Below are positions 19,799 through 28,532 of a stretch of 64,000 nt of DNA, one piece after another. A program made the translations under genes and the position numbers. This DNA comes from Sideroxydans sp. (GTDB taxonomy: Bacteria; Pseudomonadota; Gammaproteobacteria; Burkholderiales; Gallionellaceae). The number at the start of each line of letters is the position of its first letter. The stretch's first letter is position 1. The notes under the pieces were generated by a model that was not told the origin of the DNA, did no database searches, and saw only the letters and a list, made by a program, of their open reading frames with translations. The DNA lies in assembly GCA_027310725.1 (NCBI GenBank), contig DAIDAG010000069.1, positions 1-64,000 of the forward strand, read 5' to 3'.

Positions 19799-20487
19799 CG
19801 GTATAACCTCGCCAACTCCGCCGCATCGGCACCGCGCCAATATTCCCAGCGCAATCTCCACATCAGAAAAATGGTGCGCCAGACGCCATGCGTCTCCCAG
19901 CGCCTTCCGGAAGTGTTTGCACAATGCGCGATACAGGCAGGACGCGAAAAATCCAGCAGCCGCTTGCACAACTCCACATCCTCCATCAGGGGCTGGTCGG
20001 AATAGCCACGCAACTGTTCGAACACGATACGCCGCACGAATATCGCCTGATCTCCGGTGGCGATCCCGCTCAGTCGCGAACGCCAGTTCATCAGCCTGCC
20101 GATCACGCGCAACATGAACGGCTTACCCGTGATGCACACGTCGAATCTGCCCCAGTCCTTATGCCCCGAGAGGGCTTGCGTAACATGCTGCAGCGCTCCG
20201 TCCGGCAGACGCGTATCGGCATGCAGGAACAACAGCGCATTTCCGTTGGCCTGTGCTGCCCCCGCATTCATCTGTTTTGCCCTGCCACGGTCGGATTTAA
20301 CGAGAATGAATCCGGCCACTTTGACGAGCATGGCAGAACTATCGGTACTCCCGCCATCGGCAAAGATGATCTCGCAACCTGCACGCTGAAAAGGCAGCAC
20401 GTGTGCGAACAGGTCCGGCAGCTGTGCCGCTTCATTCAACATGGGAATGACGATGGAAAGTTTCACATCAGCCCCGCTTCCACGCAT
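19795..20487 (-). CDS. TIGR04283-type arsenosugar-associated glycosyltransferase 2
   Basis: About 230 residues, GT2 fold: LSIVIPMLNEAAQL, FADGGSTDSS, RAKQMNAGA, LFLHADTRLP (the metal-binding DxD equivalent) and the later GDQAIFVRR and EDVELCKRL. The family is associated with arsenosugar loci. Start is uncertain: ATG 20487 overlaps the upstream gene; GTG 20463 is an alternative directly before the catalytic domain. Confidence 0.88.
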   Translation of the reverse strand: MRGSGADVKLSIVIPMLNEAAQLPDLFAHVLPFQRAGCEIIFADGGSTDSSAMLVKVAGFILVKSDRGRAKQMNAGAAQANGNALLFLHADTRLPDGALQHVTQALSGHKDWGRFDVCITGKPFMLRVIGRLMNWRSRLSGIATGDQAIFVRRIVFEQLRGYSDQPLMEDVELCKRLLDFSRPACIAHCANTSGRRWETHGVWRTIFLMWRLRWEYWRGADAAELARLYR

Positions 20488-22618
20488 GGTAGCGCTCCAT
20501 CCAGGCCAGAATTCTTTGCGGCGCATGGGCGCGCTTCCATTCTCCGGCTGCATATTTGTTTGCTTCTGACAAGGTCGGGTAGGTGTGGATGGTGCCCAGG
20601 ATCTTGTTCAACCCCAGGCCGTGCTTCATCGCCAGCACGAATTCCGCCAACAGGTCTCCCGCATGTTCGCCTACGATGGTGACACCCAATATCATGTCCT
20701 TGCCCGGCACGGTGAGCACCTTGACGAAACCGTGCGCCGTGCCATCGGCAATCGCGCGGTCCAGATCCTCGATGCCGTACTTGGTGACTTCGTACGCTAC
20801 ACCCTGCTCTCCCGCCTCCTGCTCGTTCAAGCCCACGCGCGCCACTTCCGGATCAATAAAAGTGGACCACGGGATGACCGAATAATCCGCCTTGAATTTC
20901 TTGAAGTCGCCGAACAGCGCATTCACCGCCGCATACCAAGCCTGATGTGACGCGGTATGGGTGAACTGGTACGGCCCGGCCACGTCGCCTGCGGCAAAGA
21001 TGTTGGGATACAGTGTTTCCAGATAGTCATTGGTGGTAACCGTACGCTGGGTCGGAATGCCCAACTCTTCCAGGCCAAAGCCGGTAAGGCGTGCGCTGCG
21101 ACCAACAGCACATAACAACTGGTCAAATTCAATGTGGCGTGATTGGCCGTTGTGCTCCACCACGATATATTTATGGTCGCCTTCCTGTTCGCAGCGCACG
21201 GCAGTGTGATCGGTCAGTACGTCCACCCCGTTTGCGGATAACGCCTTGCGCGCCAATTCCGAAACTTCGCTGTCCTCGCGCGCCATGATGCGTGTGCCTT
21301 TTTCGATCTGCGTCACGTGCGAACCCAGTCGCGCAAAGCTTTGCGCCAGCTCGCAACCGATAGGCCCACCGCCCAGCACGACGAGACGTTTCGGTGTCAC
21401 ATCCAGCTTGGCGAATTCATCCCACAGCGTGTCGCTGGTTACATAGCCCACATCGTTCAATCCGGGCAACGGCGGGATAAATGGAGCGGCGCCGGTGGCG
21501 ATTATGATGCTGCGTGTAGTCAGGGTCTGGATAGTTCCATTGTTCAATTTGATCTCGACCGTCCACGGATCGGTGATGCGCGCATAACCTTGCAGCACCT
21601 CCACGCCCAGGCCGGTGAATCGCTCCGCGCTGTCATGCGGGGCCACGGTGCGAATCACGTCATGCACGCGCGCCATCACTTTGCGGAAGCTGAAATCGGG
21701 TGCCCCAACATTCAAGCCGTAGTGTTCACCGTGTCGAATCTGATTGGCCAATTTGGCGCTTTTGATCAACGCCTTGCTCGGTACGCAACCGTAGTTCAGG
21801 CAGTCTCCACCCATTTTGTGCGCTTCGATCAAGGTGACTTTGGCTTTGACCGCTGCGCCAATGTAGGCCGATACCAGACCGCCCGCACCGGCGCCAATGA
21901 CGATCAGGTTGCGGTCGAATCTGGCCGGACGTTGCCATTTGGCATAGAGGCGGCGGCGTTGCAGCCAGGTTGCGATTCTTTTGGAAATCATGGGAAAAAT
22001 TCCCAACAGTGCAAACGAAATCAACAGACCGGGCGAAAGGATGCCGGACAGGCTGGTCAATTGCGCCAGTTGCGTGCCCGCATTCACGAACACCAGCGTC
22101 CCGGCAATCATGCCCACCTGACTCACCCAATAGAAAGTACGGGTGCGCATCGGGGTCAGCCCCATCAGCAGGTTGATCAGGAAGAATGGAAACAGCGGCA
22201 CCATGCGCAGGGTAAACAGGTACAGCGCACCATCCCGGGTAATGCCCTCGTTGATCGCTTTGAGCTTGTCGCCGAACCGGCGCTGCACCGCGTCACGAAA
22301 TACGAAACGCGATGCCAGAAAAGCCAGGGTCGCACCGATGGTCGAGGCGAACGACACAAGCAGCGTGCCTATTGCCAGACCGAACAGCGCACCTATGGCG
22401 AGCGTCATGATCAAGGCACCCGGCAGGGACAATGCGGCAGCAATGACATAAAGCACGAAACCGGCGCCGGCAACCAGCCAGGGCGATTGCATCCTGAGAG
22501 CCATGAAATCGCTCTGGCTTTGCCTTAACGATTCCAGCGTCAGGTAACGATCCAGACCTGAAGCGAAGAAACCGAGCACGAGGAGCATGATCGCGACGAC
22601 GATCGCCAACTTCTTCAT
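20468..22618 (-). CDS. TVP38/VTT membrane domain fused to MerA-like flavoprotein
   Basis: 716 residues. Residues 1-235 form a TVP38/TMEM64 (VTT) integral membrane domain with about six helices; residues 236-716 are a class-I pyridine nucleotide-disulfide oxidoreductase: FAD motif VIGAGAGGLVSA, redox disulfide GGDCLNYGC (Cys273/Cys278), NAD motif VLGGGPIGCELA, FAD motif FAAGDVAGPYQFTH, and the C-terminal dimer-interface HTYPTLSE. Without the HMA domain and C-terminal vicinal cysteines of MerA, so Hg reduction is unlikely. The substrate may be a thiol or arsenic species (inference). Overlaps both neighbours by a few bases inside the arsS operon. Confidence 0.9.
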   Translation of the reverse strand: MKKLAIVVAIMLLVLGFFASGLDRYLTLESLRQSQSDFMALRMQSPWLVAGAGFVLYVIAAALSLPGALIMTLAIGALFGLAIGTLLVSFASTIGATLAFLASRFVFRDAVQRRFGDKLKAINEGITRDGALYLFTLRMVPLFPFFLINLLMGLTPMRTRTFYWVSQVGMIAGTLVFVNAGTQLAQLTSLSGILSPGLLISFALLGIFPMISKRIATWLQRRRLYAKWQRPARFDRNLIVIGAGAGGLVSAYIGAAVKAKVTLIEAHKMGGDCLNYGCVPSKALIKSAKLANQIRHGEHYGLNVGAPDFSFRKVMARVHDVIRTVAPHDSAERFTGLGVEVLQGYARITDPWTVEIKLNNGTIQTLTTRSIIIATGAAPFIPPLPGLNDVGYVTSDTLWDEFAKLDVTPKRLVVLGGGPIGCELAQSFARLGSHVTQIEKGTRIMAREDSEVSELARKALSANGVDVLTDHTAVRCEQEGDHKYIVVEHNGQSRHIEFDQLLCAVGRSARLTGFGLEELGIPTQRTVTTNDYLETLYPNIFAAGDVAGPYQFTHTASHQAWYAAVNALFGDFKKFKADYSVIPWSTFIDPEVARVGLNEQEAGEQGVAYEVTKYGIEDLDRAIADGTAHGFVKVLTVPGKDMILGVTIVGEHAGDLLAEFVLAMKHGLGLNKILGTIHTYPTLSEANKYAAGEWKRAHAPQRILAWMERYHAWKRG

Positions 22619-23169
22619 GGCTTGCTTTCGCGCTTCGAGGCCATGCCGCGTGCCGCAAACAGCTCGATGCGCTCCATCGGAATATGGTCTCCGGCATCTT
22701 CGCCGTAATAGGTTTCGACGACGGTCCCTGATTCATCAATCAGAAAGTCGGCCGGCATCAGGTTGCCCGTTGCCATACCCCGCATCCCCGTCATGCCCAT
22801 GCCGCTCATCATGGCTGGCATGCGCAACAGCATCGCCTTGATCTTGCCCCACATCGATGTGTTCACGGCAAATGCTTCATGCGCAATACCTTCGGGGTCG
22901 GCGATCATGCGAAACGGGCGTGGCCGATTGGCTATAAACTTGAGTACATCCTCGCGATCCGACTTGAACACCACGGCGATATCCAGCCCCAGATTCGACA
23001 GGCCCGGATAGTTGTTGGTCAGGTCGTATACCCTGAAATTGCAAAACGGGCAGGTCGCTTCGCGGAACAGAGACAGCAGCAACCTGCGCCCATTGCCGAT
23101 TTGAACGGGCTGTCCGTCGATATCGACCAGCGAAATTGGTGGTGTCTTTGCGGGTGCAAGGAGGGTCAT
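22615..23169 (-). CDS. Peroxiredoxin-like (AhpC/TSA fold) protein
   Basis: 184 residues, thioredoxin fold with FREATCPFCNFRVYDL, a CxxC in the position of the peroxidatic Cys, and the later FMIDESG-type strand (ADFLIDESGTVVETYYG). A methionine-rich helix (MPAMMSGMGMTGMRGM) in the middle is unusual. Likely a thiol reductase or peroxidase. Start at 23169 overlaps the arsS stop by four bases. Confidence 0.82.
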   Translation of the reverse strand: MTLLAPAKTPPISLVDIDGQPVQIGNGRRLLLSLFREATCPFCNFRVYDLTNNYPGLSNLGLDIAVVFKSDREDVLKFIANRPRPFRMIADPEGIAHEAFAVNTSMWGKIKAMLLRMPAMMSGMGMTGMRGMATGNLMPADFLIDESGTVVETYYGEDAGDHIPMERIELFAARGMASKRESKP

Positions 23170-24167
23170 TTTGCAACCTCCGTTTGCAAGTGAGACTCGC
23201 CCCTGATGATCGATTTGCTTGCGCCGCTGCAACTGCTGCCCTGCCCGGCGGTGCAACCGTAGCAATGGTCGGCCACGCGAACCGGCTGGCCGTGCAGGTC
23301 TTGATGTAGCAGGTCGCGTAGATGCGGTCTACCCATGCCAGGCAGGGGCAGTCCCAATTGCTGGTTGAAATCGCAGTCATACAGAAAACCCTGCCAGTCC
23401 ACACTGACCAGGTTGCGACACATCACGGTGTCGAGATTGGCGGCGGCAAAGTTCTCATGCAGCAAGTGCATGTAGTCGTTGAATTGCCCTTTGGAGATCA
23501 ACATCGAGCCGAAGCGCTGGATCGGCATGTTGGCAATGGCCAGCAACTGGTTGAACTCGATACCGAAATGGTTGAACAGTTCGCGCTGGTAATCGGCCTG
23601 CAGCTCGGATTGATCCGGCGGCAGCGAAGCGCCCTGCGGATTGAACACCAGATTCAGAATCAGTCCGCTGCTGGGTATGCCGTAGCCCAGTGCGTTGAGC
23701 TTCTGTAATCCCAGGATGCTCTTGTCGAAAGTCCCTTTGCCGCGTTGCTTGTCCACATTGTCCAGCGAGTAGCAAGGCAGGGACGCGACGATCTCGACCC
23801 GCTGTTCCGCCATGAACTCCGCCAAATCTTCCTGCCCCGGCTCGAACAGGATAGTCAGGTTGCAGCGGTCGATCACCTTGCAACCCTGTGCCCGTGCCGC
23901 ACGCACCAGATCGCGGAACCCTGTGTGCAATTCGGGCGCACCGCCGGTCAGGTCCAGCGTATGCAGATCCCGTGCTGCCAGCACCTGCGGAATCATCGCC
24001 AGTGTTTCGGCATCCATCATCTCGGTGCGGTTGGGACCGGCATTCACGTGGCAATGCTGACAGCTCATGTTGCACTTGTAACCGATGTTGACCTGCAGGA
24101 TTTCCAGGTCACGACGACGCAAAGCGGGAAACTCGGTGAATTGCAACAAAGGCAGGGTGGCATGCAT
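23166..24167 (-). CDS. arsS: Arsenosugar biosynthesis radical SAM enzyme ArsS
   Basis: 333 residues. The radical SAM cluster motif CNMSCQHC (Cys32, 36, 39) is followed by HVNAGPNRTE, the ArsS signature; the C-terminal Cys-rich domain ends with DHCYGCTAGQGSSCSGA. Known ArsS joins the 5-prime-deoxyadenosyl group to dimethylarsenic to form an arsenic nucleoside. I prefer ATG 24167 over 24215 because the ECF promoter predicts a transcript beginning near 24215, which would leave the longer form without a leader. First gene of a six-gene operon. Confidence 0.94.
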   Translation of the reverse strand: MHATLPLLQFTEFPALRRRDLEILQVNIGYKCNMSCQHCHVNAGPNRTEMMDAETLAMIPQVLAARDLHTLDLTGGAPELHTGFRDLVRAARAQGCKVIDRCNLTILFEPGQEDLAEFMAEQRVEIVASLPCYSLDNVDKQRGKGTFDKSILGLQKLNALGYGIPSSGLILNLVFNPQGASLPPDQSELQADYQRELFNHFGIEFNQLLAIANMPIQRFGSMLISKGQFNDYMHLLHENFAAANLDTVMCRNLVSVDWQGFLYDCDFNQQLGLPLPGMGRPHLRDLLHQDLHGQPVRVADHCYGCTAGQGSSCSGASKSIIRGESHLQTEVAK

Positions 24168-24221
24168 GGTATTTCCGTCCGGTTGTTCCGCACCGCGTAT
24201 CTGCAATGCGCTCATGGGCCG

Positions 24222-24250
24222 TTAGTCGCCGCAGTCTTAGATTCCTTACA
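24222..24250 (-). promoter_or_regulatory. ECF-sigma promoter of arsS operon
   Basis: On the minus strand TGTAAG (24250-24245), 16 bases, CGACTAA (24228-24222). Back to back with the promoter of grx at 24284-24312. Confidence 0.85.
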
Positions 24251-24283
24251 TTCGCCCTGTCGAATGCCCGCATAAAGCCGCCA

Positions 24284-24312
24284 TGTAAGAAATGCATGGC
24301 AACCACGACTAA
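24284..24312 (+). promoter_or_regulatory. ECF-sigma promoter of grx
   Basis: TGTAAG (24284-24289), 16 bases, CGACTAA (24306-24312). Perfect match to the shared motif; predicted leader to the grx ATG about 47 bases. Confidence 0.85.
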
Positions 24313-24365
24313 TTACGCAACGGACATTGCGTCTGCAACGCCCCAACCGAAACAGGAGAAATACG

Positions 24366-24623
24366 ATGAACACCGTTACCATGTACAGCACCGCAACCTG
24401 CCCGTATTGCATCCGCGCCGAACAACTCCTGAAACAGAAAGGCGTAGCCAATCTGGTCAAGATCAGGATCGACGAGGATTCGTTCGAGCAGGAAAAGATG
24501 ATCGCGCGCACCGGTCGGCGCACCGTTCCACAAATCTACATCGGCGAAACCCATGTGGGTGGCTTCGACGACATTGCCGCGCTGGATCGCGCGGGCAAGC
24601 TTGACCCGCTGCTGAACAACTAG
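24366..24623 (+). CDS. grxC: Glutaredoxin 3-type protein
   Basis: 85 residues with the dithiol active site CPYC (Cys12/Cys15), RRTVPQIYIGETHVGG carrying the cis-Pro and glutathione-binding residues. Reduces mixed disulfides with glutathione; could also feed arsenate reduction. Start at ATG 24366 with AGGAG eight bases upstream. Controlled by its own ECF-type promoter, opposite the arsS operon. Confidence 0.95.
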   Translation: MNTVTMYSTATCPYCIRAEQLLKQKGVANLVKIRIDEDSFEQEKMIARTGRRTVPQIYIGETHVGGFDDIAALDRAGKLDPLLNN

Positions 24624-24633
24624 CGTAGCGATC

Positions 24634-25401
24634 ATGGGCGCGGCGCTTTCATGGTTCGGCAGAAAACTCGCGCTGATCCTGACGCGGCCGCAACATATAC
24701 ACAGCGCAGAACCCGTAAGTTCGCCAGCCCTTTTACTGGCCTGCCTGCGCCCTGGGGATGTGCTGTTGGTGGAAGGAGACAGCCGGGTCAGTGCGGCCAT
24801 CAAATTCCTGACGCAATCGAACTGGTCGCATGCCGCGCTCTATGTGGGGGACTATCTCGCGCAGGCGGGCGGCAACCCGACACACTGCTTTATCGAAGCG
24901 GACATGGTGGACGGCGTGCGCAGCGTGGGCATCGCTGAATTCGCCAACCTGCACACCCGCATCTGCCGCCCGTTCGGTTTGAACGAAGATGACTGCAAGC
25001 AAGTAGCTGAATTCGCCGTGCGCCGCATCGGTGACCAATACGACTTGCGCAACGTGTTCGACCTCGCCCGCTACTTCCTGCCGAACCCGCCGGTCCCGAT
25101 TCGCTTCAGGCGCAACATGCTGTCACTAGGTAGCGGCGACCCGACACGCGCGATCTGTTCCACCCTGATCGCGCAGGCTTTCCAGTCGATGCGCTACCCC
25201 ATCCTGCCCATTGTCTCCACCCGCAGCGCGGACACCCCGGAGTGCCCGAATTGCATCGAGGAGATTTACAAGATACGCCACCACAGCCTGTTCACACCCA
25301 AGGACTTCGACGTGTCGCCGTATTTCCAGATCGTGAAGCCGACGCAGGTGAGCGGGTTCAATTTCAGGGATTTAAAGTGGGGGGATGTTGTGGAGCAGTG
25401 A
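24634..25401 (+). CDS. YiiX/YebB-like permuted papain-fold cysteine hydrolase
   Basis: 255 residues. Permuted NlpC/P60-type catalytic order: His in SNWSHAALYVG (about residue 67) precedes Cys in TRAICSTLIAQAF (about residue 172). The GDVLLVEGDSRVSAAIKFLTQ segment is typical of the YiiX/YebB group. Substrate unknown (amide, thioester or lipid ester bonds in relatives). Ten bases after grx, so in the same ECF-driven transcript. Confidence 0.85.
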   Translation: MGAALSWFGRKLALILTRPQHIHSAEPVSSPALLLACLRPGDVLLVEGDSRVSAAIKFLTQSNWSHAALYVGDYLAQAGGNPTHCFIEADMVDGVRSVGIAEFANLHTRICRPFGLNEDDCKQVAEFAVRRIGDQYDLRNVFDLARYFLPNPPVPIRFRRNMLSLGSGDPTRAICSTLIAQAFQSMRYPILPIVSTRSADTPECPNCIEEIYKIRHHSLFTPKDFDVSPYFQIVKPTQVSGFNFRDLKWGDVVEQ

Positions 25402-25657
25402 AGACAAGCGGATGGACGGTTGTACGGTGCGGTTCGCTCCAGAACCTAGACAAGCAACGCATTTAAAATGCTTTGTCTGCCCTGCATGGCCATAATTTGG
25501 TCTTACCGGCCCGTGGCTGTCTGAGAAATGGCTGATGGTTGATGCTGCTGGAAGGTCAAGCTTCGGCAATTTTTGAGCTCACACATTTAACTCATACCTG
25601 CCGTTCCAATATTCGAAATTCGCGCTAGAAGTTTTTATGCTCACAATATTCTTTCGC
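25402..25657. other. Intergenic stretch; holds an out-of-frame tail of the next gene
   Basis: Bases 25579-25791 on the minus strand form an open frame that overlaps the end of the YHS gene in another frame and has better protein composition (KRRNLTYPKDEKLYGIEVHE). It may be the original C-terminus shifted by an indel. Nothing else seen. Confidence 0.35.
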
Positions 25658-26404
25658 TCATGTACTTCGATCCCGTAGAGTTTTTCGTCTTTCGGATAAG
25701 TAAGGTTCCTTCTTTTTAGCTCTGTGAAGATATCTTGGAATAAGTGAACTGAGTTCTGATCTGAAGTCGATTTGCGCCAAATGCTCAACATCGTACTTTG
25801 ATGTAAGTTCCGTCACCGTCAAATAGTGGATCACATCATGCATTGTGAGTTCGCGCTCCTCGGGCCATGATGCGTAACTTTCGTCCGCAAATTTAAGGAC
25901 ATCATAGGCGATATTTTCGCCGCAATTAATACGTGCCATCACAAGTAGCTTGAGAAGCTGCCTGTTACCAAGTTCTGGGTGTTCTGCAGAGATTTTGAAG
26001 TATAGGGCGAGCAATTCCTTGCATGTGGTGACTAAATGACGGTGCACTTTCCGTGCCTGCCTCCATGAAGTGATATAGCATCGTAACCACCTTATTACAT
26101 TCTGGCGTTCAGGCTTCCTTTCGCTTTGGAAGGGGCTTGTACTGTTTACATCAGTGTTGTTTTGTTCTTCAGAAATGCCCCGCGTTTCTGCTCCGGATTC
26201 AACTACATTAATCCTCGGTTCAGGTGTAATCAAAACAACGAAGTGCTCTGGATTCGCCCTGAAAAGTGAAAGGCATTCCTTGCCGCAGAAATAAAACTTT
26301 GCGCCACCATGAATACAAATATGCGGTGTTAACATATTTACATTTATACCGCACACAGGATCAATCAAATCCAATTCGTCGAGATCAGGTCTCTCCATGA
26401 TCAT
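25658..26404 (-). CDS. YHS-domain protein with uncharacterised helical part
   Basis: 248 residues. Residues about 8-60 form a YHS domain (DPVCGINVNM...HGGAKFYFCGKECLSLF) with the three cysteines that bind metal in this family. The remaining part is helical, unrecognised, and the last 40 residues are strongly charged (RAKKKEPYLSERRKTL), perhaps because of a frameshift. Start at ATG 26404 with GAGGA six bases upstream. Base composition is more AT-rich than its neighbours, suggesting acquisition. Confidence 0.72.
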   Translation of the reverse strand: MIMERPDLDELDLIDPVCGINVNMLTPHICIHGGAKFYFCGKECLSLFRANPEHFVVLITPEPRINVVESGAETRGISEEQNNTDVNSTSPFQSERKPERQNVIRWLRCYITSWRQARKVHRHLVTTCKELLALYFKISAEHPELGNRQLLKLLVMARINCGENIAYDVLKFADESYASWPEERELTMHDVIHYLTVTELTSKYDVEHLAQIDFRSELSSLIPRYLHRAKKKEPYLSERRKTLRDRST

Positions 26405-26657
26405 TTCTTTCCTCAATTAATGCCTTAGACCTTCTCAGTCCAGTTGCCGGTTTTTGCTCTTCTAGCATCTAACGTGCGAACCGTCCGACATTCTTCGGTC
26501 AGTTGCCTCTCGATTTTGATTCCTTCATCTGTCTCAGCGTAACCCGCAACCGCCCTTCTGTATTCAAAATACGCAGCTAGATATAGCAAGTACAAATGGT
26601 CGGCGCTTCCGGTAGCATTTGTTCAACGTGAGAGGCGCTGACTATGCCGTGGACGCG

Positions 26658-27305
26658 TTACTTGACTGCCGCCCACTCGGCGACACCTTCCCGTAGGTGG
26701 ATCGCTGAATATCCCTCCTTCTTGAGGAGCTCGACGGCATCCACAGCCATCAGGCAATAAGGGCCCCGGCAATAGGCAACAATCGAACGATCCTTTGGTA
26801 GCTCTGCTAACCGTTGGCGCAGTTCTTCCAATGGGATCGACCTGGCAAACGGCAGATGCGCGTTCAGATATTCCTCTGTCGGCCTTACGTCGAGTACAAC
26901 AACCTCACCCTTGCGAGCGGCTTTCAAAAGGCTTTCACGGTCATTAGCTATCAAGTCATCCGGTTGGGTGGCAATCTTTTGCAATGCCAACTGCAAATCG
27001 ACCAAGCGTTCTTCCGCCAGCGTATGAACCTGCACCCACAGATCGGCTACCGACTTGTTGGCAAGTCGATAAACGATGTTCTTGCCCTGTCGCTCGGTCT
27101 CGACCAATTGCGCCATGCGCAACTCGCGCAAATGCGAACTGGCCAGCTTCAAGCTGATGGACGCCTCCCGCGCCAAGGTTTCTACCGTTTTCTCTCCCTG
27201 ACACAGCAAATCGATCAATTCCAGCCGTTTTGGACTTGAGAACACCTTACCTATCCGTGCTACCTGCTCGTAGAGCAGGTCTTTGATTCTGCGTGCACCT
27301 TTCAT
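26658..27305 (-). CDS. ArsR-family regulator fused to rhodanese domain
   Basis: 215 residues. Residues 1-100 are an ArsR winged helix (ELIDLLCQGEKTVETLAREASISLKLASSHLRELRMAQLVE); residues 125-215 are a rhodanese with active-site loop CRGPYC (Cys179, Cys184). Cys35 lies in the recognition core. The rhodanese probably carries a persulfide that alters DNA binding, comparable with SqrR/BigR regulators of sulfide genes. It diverges from the dsrE-led operon and overlaps no neighbour. Confidence 0.9.
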   Translation of the reverse strand: MKGARRIKDLLYEQVARIGKVFSSPKRLELIDLLCQGEKTVETLAREASISLKLASSHLRELRMAQLVETERQGKNIVYRLANKSVADLWVQVHTLAEERLVDLQLALQKIATQPDDLIANDRESLLKAARKGEVVVLDVRPTEEYLNAHLPFARSIPLEELRQRLAELPKDRSIVAYCRGPYCLMAVDAVELLKKEGYSAIHLREGVAEWAAVK

Positions 27306-27355
27306 CGTAACAATCCATTAAGAGTTGGAATATGCTGTTACCACTCTAAATCATC

Positions 27356-27404
27356 TTGACATCAATTACTAGCCAGTGCTCTAATCATTCCAGTACTTAT
27401 TAGA
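27356..27404 (+). promoter_or_regulatory. Promoter and candidate operator of sulfide operon
   Basis: TTGACA (27356-27361), 18 bases, TCTAAT (27380-27385). The -10 box is also the left arm of an inverted repeat TCTAAT-N13-ATTAGA (27380-27404), an AT-rich dyad of the type bound by BigR-like ArsR proteins. Repressor binding here would block the -10. Confidence 0.6.
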
Positions 27405-27429
27405 TTGTTTGTTTTTCAGGGAGATATTC

Positions 27430-27780
27430 ATGAATCACCTTTATATCCTCAACGATGCCCCTTACGGCAGTGAACGCACCTACAACGCCCTGCGTCTGGC
27501 TGGCACCGTTTCCAAACTGGAAGGCAATGCAGTGCGCGTCTTCCTGATTGGCGACGGGGCTGCGTCCGCTCACCGCAACCAGAAGGTGCCAACCGGTTTT
27601 TACAACGTTGAAACGATGCTCGGTAACGTGACCCGGCATGGGGGAGAAGTCGGCATCTGCGGCACCTGCATGGATGCGCGAGGCATGACCGATGGCGATA
27701 TTGCCGATGGGACTCACCGCAGCACCTTGGCGGAATTGGCCGAGTGGACTGTGTGGGCAGACAAGGTTCTGGTGTTTTAG
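27430..27780 (+). CDS. DsrE-family sulfur-carrier-like protein
   Basis: 116 residues, DsrE/YchN fold, with GICGTCMDARGM holding two cysteines at the usual sulfur-binding position. DsrE-type proteins carry persulfide sulfur between enzymes in sulfur metabolism. Start at ATG 27430 with GGGAG eight bases upstream. First gene of the operon controlled by the ArsR-rhodanese protein. Confidence 0.88.
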   Translation: MNHLYILNDAPYGSERTYNALRLAGTVSKLEGNAVRVFLIGDGAASAHRNQKVPTGFYNVETMLGNVTRHGGEVGICGTCMDARGMTDGDIADGTHRSTLAELAEWTVWADKVLVF

Positions 27781-27800
27781 TTTAATTTAAGGAGAGAGTT

Positions 27801-28532
27801 ATGTTTTTCAAACAACTGGCAACAAAAGAGTCTTCACTGTCTTATTTCTTCGGCTGTGGCACCAAGGGTAAATCCATGGCAGTGGACGTGGTCGCAGGCG
27901 ATGAGGAATGGTTCATCGAAGAAGCAAAGAAGGCTAATGTCACCATCAATTACGTCATCGACACCCATGTCCATGCCGACCATTACTCGGGGGGCAGGAA
28001 TCTTGCACAGATGGTCGGCGCGCCGTACTGCTTGCATGAGTCGGATAAGGGGCTCGTGAAATTCGACTTTAAACCCTTGAACGACGGCCAGTCGCTTAAT
28101 CTCGGCAACGTCAATGTCGAAGTACTGCATACGCCCGGCCACACGCCGGACAGCGTCTGCCTGCTGGTGACGGACATGCGCCGTGGGGAATTGCCCTGGT
28201 TCGTCGTTACGGGCGATACGTTGTTTGTAGGCTCCATCGGCCGTCCTGACTTGCTGGGTCGAGAAAAAGAGATGGCAGCCCAACTCTACGACAGCATTCA
28301 TTCCAAGCTATTGCATCTATCCCCTGAAGTCGAGCTATTCCCCGGCCATCAGGCAGGCAGCGTTTGCGGTGCAGGACTATCCGGCAAACCGAGTTCGACC
28401 ATCGGCTTCGAGAAGCGCTGGAATCCGGGATTGTCGATGAGCAAGGAAGCATTTGTCGAATATCTGGTCAAGGACATCCCACCGCGTCCCGCCGAGATGG
28501 ACAAGATGGTTGCGGCGAACATCGCAGGCTGA
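27801..28532 (+). CDS. Persulfide dioxygenase-like metallo-hydrolase (ETHE1/Blh family)
   Basis: 243 residues, metallo-beta-lactamase fold. Metal ligands in THVHADHYSGG, HTPGHTPDSV, GDTLFVGSIGRPDL and ELFPGH match the ETHE1/Blh group that oxidises glutathione persulfide to sulfite. RBS GGAGAG upstream. Its stop overlaps the next start. Confidence 0.9.
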   Translation: MFFKQLATKESSLSYFFGCGTKGKSMAVDVVAGDEEWFIEEAKKANVTINYVIDTHVHADHYSGGRNLAQMVGAPYCLHESDKGLVKFDFKPLNDGQSLNLGNVNVEVLHTPGHTPDSVCLLVTDMRRGELPWFVVTGDTLFVGSIGRPDLLGREKEMAAQLYDSIHSKLLHLSPEVELFPGHQAGSVCGAGLSGKPSSTIGFEKRWNPGLSMSKEAFVEYLVKDIPPRPAEMDKMVAANIAG

